A stretch of 64,000 nt of DNA from Paenibacillus sp. FSL R5-0341 (GTDB lineage: Bacteria; Bacillota; Bacilli; Paenibacillales; Paenibacillaceae). Shown here piece by piece: positions 18,953 to 26,638 of the stretch (positions are counted from its first letter, which is position 1; the number at the start of each line of letters is the position of its first letter). The position numbers and the translations under genes are program-made. The stretch covers positions 4,588,001 to 4,652,000 of the forward strand of contig NZ_CP150241.1 in the NCBI RefSeq assembly GCF_037975235.1. Reading direction: 5' to 3'. Under the pieces are notes generated by a model. It saw nothing but the letters and a program-made list of their open reading frames with translations, was not told the DNA's origin and searched no databases.

Positions 18953-19321
18953 CTAGATCATTCCACCGGCTTGTTCGATAATAGACATCGCGCGGTGATG
19001 TACCGATTCATCTACGATGACCGTTAGCAATACATCCCTTCCCGTAGGTCCACCTTGTCCACCATCACTCATGCCGCTTGCAGAAGGATCCGCCGCAGCC
19101 ATGATTCCAGCGCTCGCATTCGTTTGCATCGAATCGGGCACCCATGATGAAAAACTGCCGGAAACGCCCGGCTTGTAGGAAGCCCCGCTTGGTCCTACAC
19201 CCGCATATCGGCTGAATCGATTAATCGACAGGTCCTCCACTCGCAATGCCTCCAGTTTTTTGGCTGCCCCTTGTGCCTGCTCCGGGCTATGAAAGTACGC
19301 CAAAATATTTTTCTCGGTCAT
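18953..19321 (-). CDS. Unknown protein, paralogue of the 18166-18558 gene
   Basis: A 122-residue protein I do not recognise. The N-terminal block (NILAYFHSPEQAQGAAKKLE, LSINRFSRYAG) and the C-terminal block (DVLLTVIVDESVHHRAMSII, EQAGG) flank a Gly/Ser/Ala-rich middle. Both blocks match the 18166-18558 protein in order. The pattern of an ordered N-terminal strand-helix, flexible middle and C-terminal strand-helix suggests a small ferredoxin-like fold split by a loop, similar in outline to general stress protein 17M-like domains; this is inference. AGGTG precedes the ATG at 19321; a GTG at 19330 is also possible. It lies downstream of the dnaJ terminator and probably has its own promoter. Confidence 0.65.
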   Translation of the reverse strand: MTEKNILAYFHSPEQAQGAAKKLEALRVEDLSINRFSRYAGVGPSGASYKPGVSGSFSSWVPDSMQTNASAGIMAAADPSASGMSDGGQGGPTGRDVLLTVIVDESVHHRAMSIIEQAGGMI

Positions 19322-19440
19322 CCGCTTCACCTGCTTCCCTAATTTCTCGCATATCAGCTATGCATATCATTCTCGCCATGCTATCTTTCCGCAAGTTAGC
19401 TCAGAATATACCGAAATGCTCCCACAAATTACTGTCGTTC

Positions 19441-19470
19441 TTCGTAGCATAAATCCATGGATTCTACGAA
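19441..19470. repeat. Inverted repeat upstream of the 18953-19321 gene
   Basis: TTCGTAG at 19441-19447 is matched by CTACGAA at 19464-19470, and the interval contains the palindrome AATCCATGGATT. There is no T-run on either side, so it does not look like a terminator. Possible operator; unassigned. Confidence 0.45.
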
Positions 19471-19494
19471 AACCACTGAAGCACTAAAAAAGGC

Positions 19495-19542
19495 GTACAA
19501 AAAAGGACACCCACGGTAAAAACCGGTGTGGTGTCCTTTGGG
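19495..19542 (-). terminator. Terminator of the hrcA-grpE-dnaK-dnaJ operon
   Basis: Minus strand: AAAGGACACCACACCGG pairs with CCGTGGGTGTCCTTT and runs into TTTTTTG, starting about 20 bases after the dnaJ stop. A strong intrinsic terminator. Confidence 0.88.
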
Positions 19543-19560
19543 ACTTGCTTTATTTTATTC

Positions 19561-20685
19561 TCAGTCGCCGCGGAAGGCGCGTTTTACTCTGTCAAAGAAG
19601 GATTGTTCATGCTCATGTGTTTGCTCTCCATCCAGCGCAGCAATTTGGCGAAGCAGATCCTTCTGCTCGTCATTCAGCTTACTAGGTGTAACCACAACCA
19701 CTTTCACATGCTGATCCCCTTGCCCCATACCGCGCAGGCGTGGTACGCCTTTGCCTTTGAGTCGGAAATACGTTCCCGTTTGTGTACCAGCTGGTACTTT
19801 CAACTTCACTTTCTCAGTCAATGTCGGGATCTCAACTTCATCTCCCAGAGCTGCCTGAGCAAAGGTAAGTGGGATTTCGCAATAAATATCGTCACCTTCA
19901 CGCTCGAAGAAATCATGTGATTTCACGCGAATGACAATATACAGATCTCCCGCTGGTCCGCCACGCAGGCCTCCCTCGCCTTCACCTGTCATACGCAGTT
20001 GCGCGCCATCATCTACACCCGCTGGAATGCGAACATGGATTTTGCGTTGCTTGCGGACTTTACCGCTGCCACTGCACGTTGTACATTTTTCTTTGATAAT
20101 TTGGCCCGAACCGCTACAGTTCGAACATGCACGACGATTAACCATACGACCGAACGGTGTATTTTGCACGACTTCCTGCTGACCGCTACCTTGGCAGACC
20201 GAGCAGGTTTCCGGTTTCGTTCCAGGTTTGGCACCTGAGCCATGACACGTATCGCAGCCTTCGGTACGCGGAATCGTAATATCGGTTTCTTTGCCGAATA
20301 CCGCTTCCTTGAACTCAATCGTCATCGTGTACTGCAGATCATTCCCCCGTTGCGGAGCATTTGGATCACGTCGTCCACCGCCACCGCCGCCAAAGAACAT
20401 GTCGAAGATGTCGCCAAATCCGCCGCCGCCAAAATCACCGCCACCACCGAATCCACCTTGATTCGGATCGACATGACCATATTGATCATACTGGGCACGC
20501 TTCTGACCGTCACTCACTACATCGTAAGCTTCTTTAACTTCTTTAAATTTAGCTTCCGCATCAGCAGCCTTGTTTACGTCAGGGTGATACTGACGGGCAA
20601 GCTTACGGTAAGCCTTTTTAATCTCATCGTCGTTAGCCGTTTTACTAACGCCAAGCACCTCATAATAATCACGCTTTTCAGCCAC
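19561..20685 (-). CDS. dnaJ: Chaperone protein DnaJ
   Basis: Hsp40 co-chaperone that delivers unfolded protein to DnaK and stimulates its ATPase. The 374-residue protein has the J-domain with HPD at residues 34-36, a Gly/Phe-rich linker, four zinc-binding repeats CxxCxGxG (CDTCHGSG, CSVCQGSG, CSNCSGSG, CTTCSGSG) and the C-terminal substrate-binding part. The start codon is GTG at 20685 with GGGGG seven bases before it. It is the last gene of the CIRCE operon, 129 bases after dnaK, with a hairpin in the gap and a strong terminator behind it. Confidence 0.97.
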   Translation of the reverse strand: MAEKRDYYEVLGVSKTANDDEIKKAYRKLARQYHPDVNKAADAEAKFKEVKEAYDVVSDGQKRAQYDQYGHVDPNQGGFGGGGDFGGGGFGDIFDMFFGGGGGGRRDPNAPQRGNDLQYTMTIEFKEAVFGKETDITIPRTEGCDTCHGSGAKPGTKPETCSVCQGSGQQEVVQNTPFGRMVNRRACSNCSGSGQIIKEKCTTCSGSGKVRKQRKIHVRIPAGVDDGAQLRMTGEGEGGLRGGPAGDLYIVIRVKSHDFFEREGDDIYCEIPLTFAQAALGDEVEIPTLTEKVKLKVPAGTQTGTYFRLKGKGVPRLRGMGQGDQHVKVVVVTPSKLNDEQKDLLRQIAALDGEQTHEHEQSFFDRVKRAFRGD

Positions 20686-20732
20686 TCTTCCACCCCCATA
20701 TCATTCACCATATCGCACATCGTGACAAAAGG

Positions 20733-20769
20733 AAAGCCAAAGCACGGGAGCCCCGGCTATGACTTTCCC
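20733..20769 (-). terminator. Hairpin between dnaK and dnaJ, possible partial terminator
   Basis: Minus strand: GGAAAGTC...AGC..CGGG closes on CCCG.GC...GGCTTTCC and is followed by TTTTG. It may reduce dnaJ transcription relative to dnaK or protect the dnaK end of the message. A second, weaker inverted repeat (CTAATTCG / CGAATTAG) spans 20772-20817 over the dnaK stop. Confidence 0.45.
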
Positions 20770-20814
20770 TCTAATTCGAACGTCACCGATGTTTAATTCG
20801 CGTAGAACTACGAA

Positions 20815-22659
20815 TTAGTTTTGTTTTTTATCTTCATCCACAACTTCGTAATCAGCGTCTACGACGTTGTCACGTTTTGCAGAACCTTGTTGCTCTTCAG
20901 CACCTTGTGCTTCTTGCTCTTGCGCCTGTGCTTGCTCATACAGTTTTACAGACAATTGTTGAACGATCTCTGTCAGTTCTTCTGTAGCAGCTTTGATATC
21001 CTCCAAGTTGTCGGAAGCCAGAACGCCTTGCAGTTTTTCTTTAGCTGCATTCGCTTTTTCAACTTCGCCAGCGTCTGCTTTTTCGCCAAGATCTTTGATC
21101 GTTTTGTCAACAGAGTAGATCAGTTGATCTGCACTGTTTTTCGCTTCAACGAGTTCTCTGCGTTTTTTATCTTCTTCAGCGTGCAACTCAGCATCTTTCA
21201 TCATTTGCTCAACTTCAGCATCGCTCAAACCGCTGGAAGAAGTGATTGTGATTTTTTGAGTTTTGTTTGTACCTTTATCTGTTGCAGATACGTTAACGAT
21301 ACCGTTGGCATCAATATCGAAGCTAACTTCGATTTGTGGAACGCCACGTGGAGCTGGTGGAATATCACCCAACATGAAACGTCCAAGCGATTTGTTACCC
21401 GCTGCCATCTCACGCTCACCTTGCAGAACATGAATCTCAACACTTGGTTGATTGTCTGCATATGTGGAGAACACTTGAGATTTGCTTGTAGGGATCGTTG
21501 TGTTACGCTCGATCATTTTAGTGAATACGCCACCCGCTGTTTCGATACCCAGGGACAATGGAGTTACGTCAAGCAATACAACGTCTTTCACATCACCTGT
21601 CAGTACGCCCGCTTGTACAGCAGCACCCAAAGCTACAACTTCATCTGGGTTAACGCCTTTGTGAGGCTCTTTACCCGTCAGTTTTTTGATCGCTTCTTGT
21701 ACAGCTGGAATACGTGTGGAACCACCAACCAATACGATCTTGTCGATATCGTTAGCTGTCATACCCGCATCGCTCAATGCACGACGAGTTGGTTCAAGCG
21801 TACGCTCAACCAGACCTTCAGAGATTTCTTCAAATTTCGCACGGCTCAGGTTCAACTCCAAATGCTGAGGAACACCATCAGCGACTGTGATGAACGGCAA
21901 GGAGATCGTTGTAGTCAATACGCCGGAAAGTTCTTTTTTCGCTTTTTCCGCTGCATCTTTCAAACGTTGAACCGCTGCTTTATCTTTACTCAAGTCAATG
22001 CCTTGATCTTTTTTGAATTCACTTACGAGGTAATCGATAATCACTTGGTCAAAGTCATCGCCGCCCAGTTGGTTGTCCCCGCTAGTTGCTTTAACTTCGA
22101 AGAAGCCATCACCCAGTTCAAGAATGGATACGTCGAACGTACCGCCGCCCAGGTCATATACGAGAATCGTTTGGTCTTCGGATTTCTCCATACCGTATGC
22201 CAAAGCTGCTGCTGTTGGCTCGTTGACGATACGCAGAACTTCCAGACCTGCAATTTTACCCGCATCTTTAGTTGCTTGACGCTGACTGTCATTGAAGTAA
22301 GCTGGTACTGTGATAACTGCTTGAGTTACCGTTTGACCCAGATAAGCTTCAGCATCGGATTTCAATTTTTGCAGGATGATTGCAGAGATCTCTTGTGCAG
22401 AGTAGTCTTTGCTATCGATTGTTTCCTTGTGGGAAGTACCCATGTGACGTTTGATCGACATGATGGTACGATCCGGATTTGTGATGGCTTGACGTTTTGC
22501 TGTTTCACCAACAACACGCTCTCCATCTTTTTTGAAACCGACTACGGATGGAGTTGTACGTGCGCCCTCCGGATTTGGAATTACGACAGCCTCGCCGCCT
22601 TCCATTACTGCTACGCATGAGTTTGTTGTTCCTAAGTCAATACCGATTACTTTGCTCAT
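20815..22659 (-). CDS. dnaK: Chaperone protein DnaK
   Basis: Hsp70 chaperone. The 614-residue protein begins MSKVIGIDLGTTNSCVAVMEGG, the ATPase signature, continues with VYDLGGGTFDVSIL and VLVGGSTRIPAVQ, and has the interdomain linker VLLDVTPLSLGIETAGG before the substrate-binding domain. The C-terminal tail is Gln/Glu-rich. The lysine-poor gap near residue 75-90 fits the Firmicute form. GGGAGGAAA lies before the ATG. It is in the hrcA-grpE-dnaK-dnaJ order. A short hairpin (GGGTC/GACCC, about 22696-22711) lies between grpE and dnaK. Confidence 0.98.
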   Translation of the reverse strand: MSKVIGIDLGTTNSCVAVMEGGEAVVIPNPEGARTTPSVVGFKKDGERVVGETAKRQAITNPDRTIMSIKRHMGTSHKETIDSKDYSAQEISAIILQKLKSDAEAYLGQTVTQAVITVPAYFNDSQRQATKDAGKIAGLEVLRIVNEPTAAALAYGMEKSEDQTILVYDLGGGTFDVSILELGDGFFEVKATSGDNQLGGDDFDQVIIDYLVSEFKKDQGIDLSKDKAAVQRLKDAAEKAKKELSGVLTTTISLPFITVADGVPQHLELNLSRAKFEEISEGLVERTLEPTRRALSDAGMTANDIDKIVLVGGSTRIPAVQEAIKKLTGKEPHKGVNPDEVVALGAAVQAGVLTGDVKDVVLLDVTPLSLGIETAGGVFTKMIERNTTIPTSKSQVFSTYADNQPSVEIHVLQGEREMAAGNKSLGRFMLGDIPPAPRGVPQIEVSFDIDANGIVNVSATDKGTNKTQKITITSSSGLSDAEVEQMMKDAELHAEEDKKRRELVEAKNSADQLIYSVDKTIKDLGEKADAGEVEKANAAKEKLQGVLASDNLEDIKAATEELTEIVQQLSVKLYEQAQAQEQEAQGAEEQQGSAKRDNVVDADYEVVDEDKKQN

Positions 22660-22819
22660 CCGAAAATTTCCTCCCTCAACAATTTAAAATGAATGGGTCT
22701 GATCTGACCCTTATTAGATGTTCATGTTGCTAATCGTGCTCTATGTGTACAAACCTTTATATTAAACTTCGCCCACATTGTTCAACCAAGGAGCCTACTC
22801 ATTCCTTCCGATACGGAAA

Positions 22820-23383
22820 TTATGAGCTGACTTTAACCATAGCTGGACGAAGCACTTTATCTTTTAGCATGTAGCCTTTTTGGACTTCCTCAACAACGAT
22901 ACCTTCTTCGTATTCGTCGCTCTCCACTTGCATGATTGCTTGGTGGAATTCAGGATTGAACGGTTGTCCTACCGATTCCATTGCTGTCAGTCCTTCATTC
23001 GTCATCACAGTTTCCAATTGACGGAAAATCATTTGGATGCCTTTGGAGAAAGATTCGGACTCTGTTCCTTCCGGTACAGTAGCCATGGCGCGCTCGAAGT
23101 TATCAATAACCGGTACCAGTTCGGTGACCAGCTTCATCGAAGCGTATTTAGCCAATTCTTCTTTTTCCTTCTGTGTACGACGACGGAAGTTGTCAAAATC
23201 AGCTTGTGCACGGACATAACGCTGCTGTTGCTCCTCAGCCTCTGCCTTCAGACGTGCAAGCTCATCCTGCTCCTGATCAGCGATTTCTTCAGCTTGTGCT
23301 TCTGCAGCGCCAGCTTCATTGACAGGCTCCTGCTCAGCTGCTGTTACTTCTTGTTCTTCTGTAAATGATTGCTCCTCTTTCAA
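22820..23383 (-). CDS. grpE: Nucleotide exchange factor GrpE
   Basis: Releases ADP from DnaK. The 187-residue protein has an acidic, Gln/Glu-rich N-terminus, a long coiled coil (EEQQQRYVRAQADFDNFRRR) and the C-terminal signature VGQPFNPEFHQAIMQVESDEYEEGIVVEEVQKGYMLKDKVLRP in pieces. The open frame starts with GTG at 23392, but that GTG is part of the AAGGAGG ribosome site; the TTG at 23383 is eight bases from it and is the likelier start. It lies between hrcA (44 bases) and dnaK (160 bases). Confidence 0.95.
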   Translation of the reverse strand: MKEEQSFTEEQEVTAAEQEPVNEAGAAEAQAEEIADQEQDELARLKAEAEEQQQRYVRAQADFDNFRRRTQKEKEELAKYASMKLVTELVPVIDNFERAMATVPEGTESESFSKGIQMIFRQLETVMTNEGLTAMESVGQPFNPEFHQAIMQVESDEYEEGIVVEEVQKGYMLKDKVLRPAMVKVSS

Positions 23384-23427
23384 GATGTTCACCTCCTTAT
23401 ACGAATGAAATGGTTCATTCCCGTCTC

Positions 23428-24459
23428 TTATTTGAAACGATGCGTCAGCATCGCCGTCAAATCACGGGATAGTGTATTTAAAATATGAATGACACGTGCG
23501 TAATCCATCCGCGTGGGTCCCAGAATACCGATCGAACCCAAAGCCTCGCCGTCCAATGAATAGGAGGCTGTAATCAGGCTGCAGTTAGCAAAGGCTTCAT
23601 GATCATTCTCAGTGCCGATTCGCACTTGAATACCAGATCCACCCGGCACGGGCATCATCAATTTCATGAGTGTTGGTGTCTCTTCCAGCAGATCAAGAAT
23701 ATCTTTTACCTTTTCGATATCTTTAAACTCCGGTTGAGTCAACATGTTGGTGGCACCACTGAGGAACAGACGATTGTCATGTTCGTTGTCAAAGGCACTG
23801 TTCAGCACCTGCATAACTTCCTCATAACGTGTAATATGCCGTTCCATCTCTTGCCCAAGTTCGGTATAGAGACGGGATTTTAATTTGTAAATTGGTACGC
23901 CCACAAGCTTGGTATTTAACAGGCGAACCACATTCTCCATCTCGGCGACCGAGATTTCTGGTGGAATCTGGACCGTCTTGTTCTCTACCTGACCTGTGTT
24001 GGTCACGATGATTGCCACAGCTTCACTCTCGTTCAGCGGAAGCAATTGGAAGTGACGAAGGGACGTATGGAATACTTCCGGTCCAAGCAGGATCGAAGTA
24101 TAATTCGTCATATGTGACAAAATATTGGATGCATGCTGAATAACTTGTTCCATGACGTTCAGCTTTTCGGCGAAGAACGACTTCAGATCATCCAACTCTT
24201 GAGGCTCCACCTGATTCCAGGGAACCAAATGATCGACATAATATCGATAACCTTTATGGGAAGGAATTCGTCCTGCCGATGTATGCGGCTGCTCCAGAAA
24301 GCCCATATCTTCAAGGTCCGCCATTTCATTACGGATCGTCGCCGGACTGTATCCAACATCTCCCCTTTTGGAAATGCTCCGGGACCCTACGGGCTCAGCT
24401 GAACGGATATAGTCATCCACTATAGCGTTCAGAATCATTCGTTGACGCTCTGTTAACAT
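23428..24459 (-). CDS. hrcA: Heat-inducible transcription repressor HrcA
   Basis: Represses the class I heat-shock operons by binding CIRCE, with activity dependent on the GroE chaperonin in studied Bacillales. The 343-residue protein starts MLTERQRMILNAIVDDYIRS with a winged-helix domain (SISKRGDVGYSPATIRNEMADLEDMGFLEQPH in pieces), then the inserted dimerization and GAF-like parts. The frame opens at 24495, but GGAGG is 11 bases before the ATG at 24459 and the protein then matches family starts. A perfect CIRCE stands between its promoter and its start, so it is autoregulated. First gene of the operon. Confidence 0.97.
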   Translation of the reverse strand: MLTERQRMILNAIVDDYIRSAEPVGSRSISKRGDVGYSPATIRNEMADLEDMGFLEQPHTSAGRIPSHKGYRYYVDHLVPWNQVEPQELDDLKSFFAEKLNVMEQVIQHASNILSHMTNYTSILLGPEVFHTSLRHFQLLPLNESEAVAIIVTNTGQVENKTVQIPPEISVAEMENVVRLLNTKLVGVPIYKLKSRLYTELGQEMERHITRYEEVMQVLNSAFDNEHDNRLFLSGATNMLTQPEFKDIEKVKDILDLLEETPTLMKLMMPVPGGSGIQVRIGTENDHEAFANCSLITASYSLDGEALGSIGILGPTRMDYARVIHILNTLSRDLTAMLTHRFK

Positions 24460-24499
24460 GGTGAGTATTCCCTCCTTCTGACTGTACTGTCCCATGTCG

Positions 24500-24526
24500 T
24501 TAGCACTCCGGTTAGATGAGTGCTAA
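24500..24526 (-). promoter_or_regulatory. CIRCE operator
   Basis: A perfect TTAGCACTC-N9-GAGTGCTAA palindrome, the HrcA binding site, located 41 bases upstream of the hrcA ATG and just downstream of the -10 sequence. Confidence 0.97.
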
Positions 24527-24537
24527 GCGGTAATACA

Positions 24538-24567
24538 AAAATACCAAACTGACGTGATCATTGTCAA
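24538..24567 (-). promoter_or_regulatory. SigA-type promoter of the hrcA operon
   Basis: Minus strand TTGACA (24562-24567), an 18-base spacer, then TATTTT (24538-24543). The CIRCE lies in the early transcribed region, as in other HrcA-controlled operons. Confidence 0.7.
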
Positions 24568-24650
24568 GTGAGTTTGATGAGTGGGCTCATCTATTTATAG
24601 TATAGACCAATGTCGGCGAGTACTAACAACTTTATTGAACATCCTTTGAA

Positions 24651-24712
24651 GTAAAAAGGACTGCATGTAGGGCAGAGGTTGACTCGGCTCGATCCATGCA
24701 GTCCATTCAGTT
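24651..24712 (-). terminator. Terminator after the GNAT gene
   Basis: Minus strand: GGACTGCATG pairs with CATGCAGTCC across about 35 bases and is followed by TTTTTAC. Separates the acetyltransferase gene from the hrcA operon. Confidence 0.75.
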
Positions 24713-24713
24713 G

Positions 24714-25184
24714 TTAGGCCGAAACGTTAAGCTCTTTCAATACCGCGATCTCATCACAACAATCCTGCTTGCTACAATGAACACAGTCGGTCCATACTTT
24801 CTCGGGGAAAATCTCTTTCTCCACCACGGCAAAGCCGTTTTTGAGGAAGAAGGACACTTCATACGTTAACGCCATAACCTTAGGGATTTGTTGTTTCTCC
24901 GCTTCTTCTACCAGTCGGTCCAGCAATCGGGAGCCAATACCGAGCCCTTTGTGTCCTTCCGAGATACCGAGTGATCTGACTTCCACCAAATCATTCCCCA
25001 GACGACAAAGCGATCCGCAACCCACGACTTCACCATCGACTTCGGCTACAACAAAGTGCTCCAGCTGTCGGTGCAGTATTTCCCGTGATCGCGGAAGCAT
25101 GATCCCACGCTCTGCATAGCCCTTAATCATTTCATACAGTGGTTCAACATCTTCCGGCACGGCTTTTCTGCATATTACCGACAT
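24714..25184 (-). CDS. GNAT acetyltransferase, probable short N-acetylglutamate synthase (ArgA-like)
   Basis: A 156-residue GNAT-fold acetyltransferase. The acetyl-CoA loop is visible as GHKGLGIGSRLLD (about residues 92-104), preceded by VEVRSLGI. The C-terminal part, FFLKNGFAVVEKEIFPEKVWTDC in pieces followed by HCSKQDCCDE, resembles the short single-domain N-acetylglutamate synthases (Rv2747 type) that start arginine synthesis. The ATG at 25184 has GGAGGAG before it. A sigma-A promoter whose -10 is covered by an ARG-box-like sequence lies upstream, which supports an arginine role. Family is firm; the substrate is inference. Confidence 0.75.
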   Translation of the reverse strand: MSVICRKAVPEDVEPLYEMIKGYAERGIMLPRSREILHRQLEHFVVAEVDGEVVGCGSLCRLGNDLVEVRSLGISEGHKGLGIGSRLLDRLVEEAEKQQIPKVMALTYEVSFFLKNGFAVVEKEIFPEKVWTDCVHCSKQDCCDEIAVLKELNVSA

Positions 25185-25205
25185 CCTGCTCTCCTCCTAT
25201 TACCA

Positions 25206-25224
25206 AGCTTTCCAGAGGAAAGCT
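25206..25224 (-). repeat. Short 5-prime leader hairpin before the GNAT gene
   Basis: AGCTTTCC-AGA-GGAAAGCT is a perfect 8-base stem with a 3-base loop, about 20 bases before the start codon and just before the ribosome site. No T-run follows it. Could stabilise the message. Confidence 0.4.
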
Positions 25225-25264
25225 GACTTCGTAGTTGTTAAATTAACACGCTCTGTAAAATCAA

Positions 25265-25282
25265 TATGAATAAATATACAAC
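25265..25282. promoter_or_regulatory. ARG-box-like operator (ArgR/AhrC)
   Basis: TATGAATAAATATACAAC matches the B. subtilis ARG box CATGAATAAAAATKCAAK at 14 of 18 positions, and the core TGAAT-AAAT-ATACA differs from the E. coli TGAAT-WWWW-ATTCA palindrome at one position. It overlaps the -10 of the promoter for the acetyltransferase gene, a position suited to repression. Confidence 0.65.
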
Positions 25283-25301
25283 AAAGCGTATAGAATTTCA
25301 A
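25273..25301 (-). promoter_or_regulatory. SigA-type promoter of the GNAT gene
   Basis: Minus strand TTGAAA (25296-25301), a 17-base spacer, then TATATT (25273-25278). The -35 lies beside the hemW stop codon at 25303. Confidence 0.65.
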
Positions 25302-25302
25302 G

Positions 25303-26487
25303 CTACGAATTCAGCGATATGGACCCGATAAACTCCGCAAAAACGTCATTTCCGAACAGGATACCCTGCTCGCTCAGTCGGAAGCCGTCTGCCGTACGCT
25401 CAAGCAGTCCTGCGTTAAGCATTTTGCCCAAAGGCTTCGCAAACACTTCTTCCATGGACTCTCCGAACTGTTCGCTAAATCGTGAGGCCGAAGCTCCCTC
25501 CAACATTCTCAGTCCAACCATCAGATAATCTTCCATGGCCTCCGGGCGAGCAATCTCGAAATGATCCAGACGAGGCAGCCCTGCGCGTGAAGCTTCAACA
25601 TAAGGATTTATACCTTTAATATTCATATGCCGTTCGCGGCCCACATATCCATGTGCACCTGCACCCAGACCATAGTAGTCCTCATTACGCCAGTAGGTAA
25701 TATTGTGACGACTCTCGAAGCCTGGCTTGGCAAAGTTACTGATCTCGTATTGTCCGTAGCCTGCTTCCTTCATACGTCTCATTAATAGAAGATACATCTC
25801 CAGCTCGTCATCTTCATGAGGAAGAGGTAACTGGTTCTTCTGATACAGGGTATGGAAAAGTGTATTCTCTTCTACTTTCAGGCTATAAATGGAGTAATGC
25901 GGCAGATCCAGTTCCAGCGCTTTGTCGATACTCTCATTCAACATCTCTACGGTCTGGTTCGGCAACCCGAACATCAGGTCAATGGACAGGTTATTCAAGC
26001 CCGCTTTACGAGCGTTCTCCAAACTACGATATACATCATCCGTGTTGTGAATACGCCCAATGCCTGTCAGCAAATCATTCTGAAAAGCCTGTACCCCAAA
26101 GCTGACGCGGTTAACGCCGCCTTCTTTCATCGCAGCGAGCTTCTCCGCATCCGTTGTTCCCGGGTTGGCTTCCATCGAAAATTCAATATCGTCCGCCCAA
26201 TTTGGGAAATACGTCTTGACTGAACGTAGAAACACCGCCATCTCATCCGGTTTCAGAGCTGTTGGCGTACCGCCACCTACAAATATGGTCTTGATCTCAC
26301 CCGGTGGATTTGCCTTAACTGTATGTTCCATCTCCCGTTCCAGCGCTTCGAGATATTGCATCACGGGCTGATCTTTGAGAACGTAGGAGTTAAAGTCGCA
26401 ATAAAAACATTTATTCGTACAAAAGGGAATGTGAAGATACACCGCTTGGGGCGCACCTGTCTTCCGGCTGTGTGCTGCCAATGTCAT
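25303..26487 (-). CDS. hemW: Radical SAM heme chaperone HemW
   Basis: HemN-like radical SAM protein, now known as a heme chaperone rather than a coproporphyrinogen dehydrogenase. The 394-residue protein has the HemW signature HIPFCTNKCFYCDFNSY, with the CxxxCxYC cluster motif, then GGGTPTAL, and a C-terminal HemN-type domain. The frame opens at 26523, but AGGGGG is seven bases before the ATG at 26487. Its order lepA, hemW, hrcA agrees with B. subtilis (hemN, formerly yqeR), with the acetyltransferase gene inserted after it. Confidence 0.93.
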   Translation of the reverse strand: MTLAAHSRKTGAPQAVYLHIPFCTNKCFYCDFNSYVLKDQPVMQYLEALEREMEHTVKANPPGEIKTIFVGGGTPTALKPDEMAVFLRSVKTYFPNWADDIEFSMEANPGTTDAEKLAAMKEGGVNRVSFGVQAFQNDLLTGIGRIHNTDDVYRSLENARKAGLNNLSIDLMFGLPNQTVEMLNESIDKALELDLPHYSIYSLKVEENTLFHTLYQKNQLPLPHEDDELEMYLLLMRRMKEAGYGQYEISNFAKPGFESRHNITYWRNEDYYGLGAGAHGYVGRERHMNIKGINPYVEASRAGLPRLDHFEIARPEAMEDYLMVGLRMLEGASASRFSEQFGESMEEVFAKPLGKMLNAGLLERTADGFRLSEQGILFGNDVFAEFIGSISLNS

Positions 26488-26588
26488 GGCAAGTCCCCCT
26501 CTATTTGAAAAAAGGAAAGCCATCCGGCTTCCCTTTCAGCTTAGTTATTTAATATTCTGTGTTGTACCATGTTTGCAAACAAACGTCC

Positions 26589-26635
26589 TAATCTAATTTG
26601 AATACACACATTCCGTGTTGTACCTCAAATTAGAT
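26589..26635 (-). terminator. Inverted repeat after lepA, possible terminator
   Basis: AATCTAATTTGA (26589-26600) pairs with TCAAATTAGATT (26624-26635), beginning about 4 bases from the lepA stop. No good T-run follows on the minus strand. A 12-base motif TGTGTTGTACC occurs twice near here (around 26560 and 26610). Confidence 0.4.
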
Positions 26636-26638
26636 TGT

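Noticed and set aside
20821..22620. Plus-strand frame of 599 codons antisense to dnaK
   Set aside because: Long antisense open frames over dnaK are a well-known codon-usage artefact; the product is rich in Cys, Phe and Ser and resembles no family. DnaK on the minus strand is certain.
22660..22819. Second CIRCE or promoter before dnaK
   Set aside because: Only a short GGGTC/GACCC hairpin is present; no TTAGCACTC-type palindrome.
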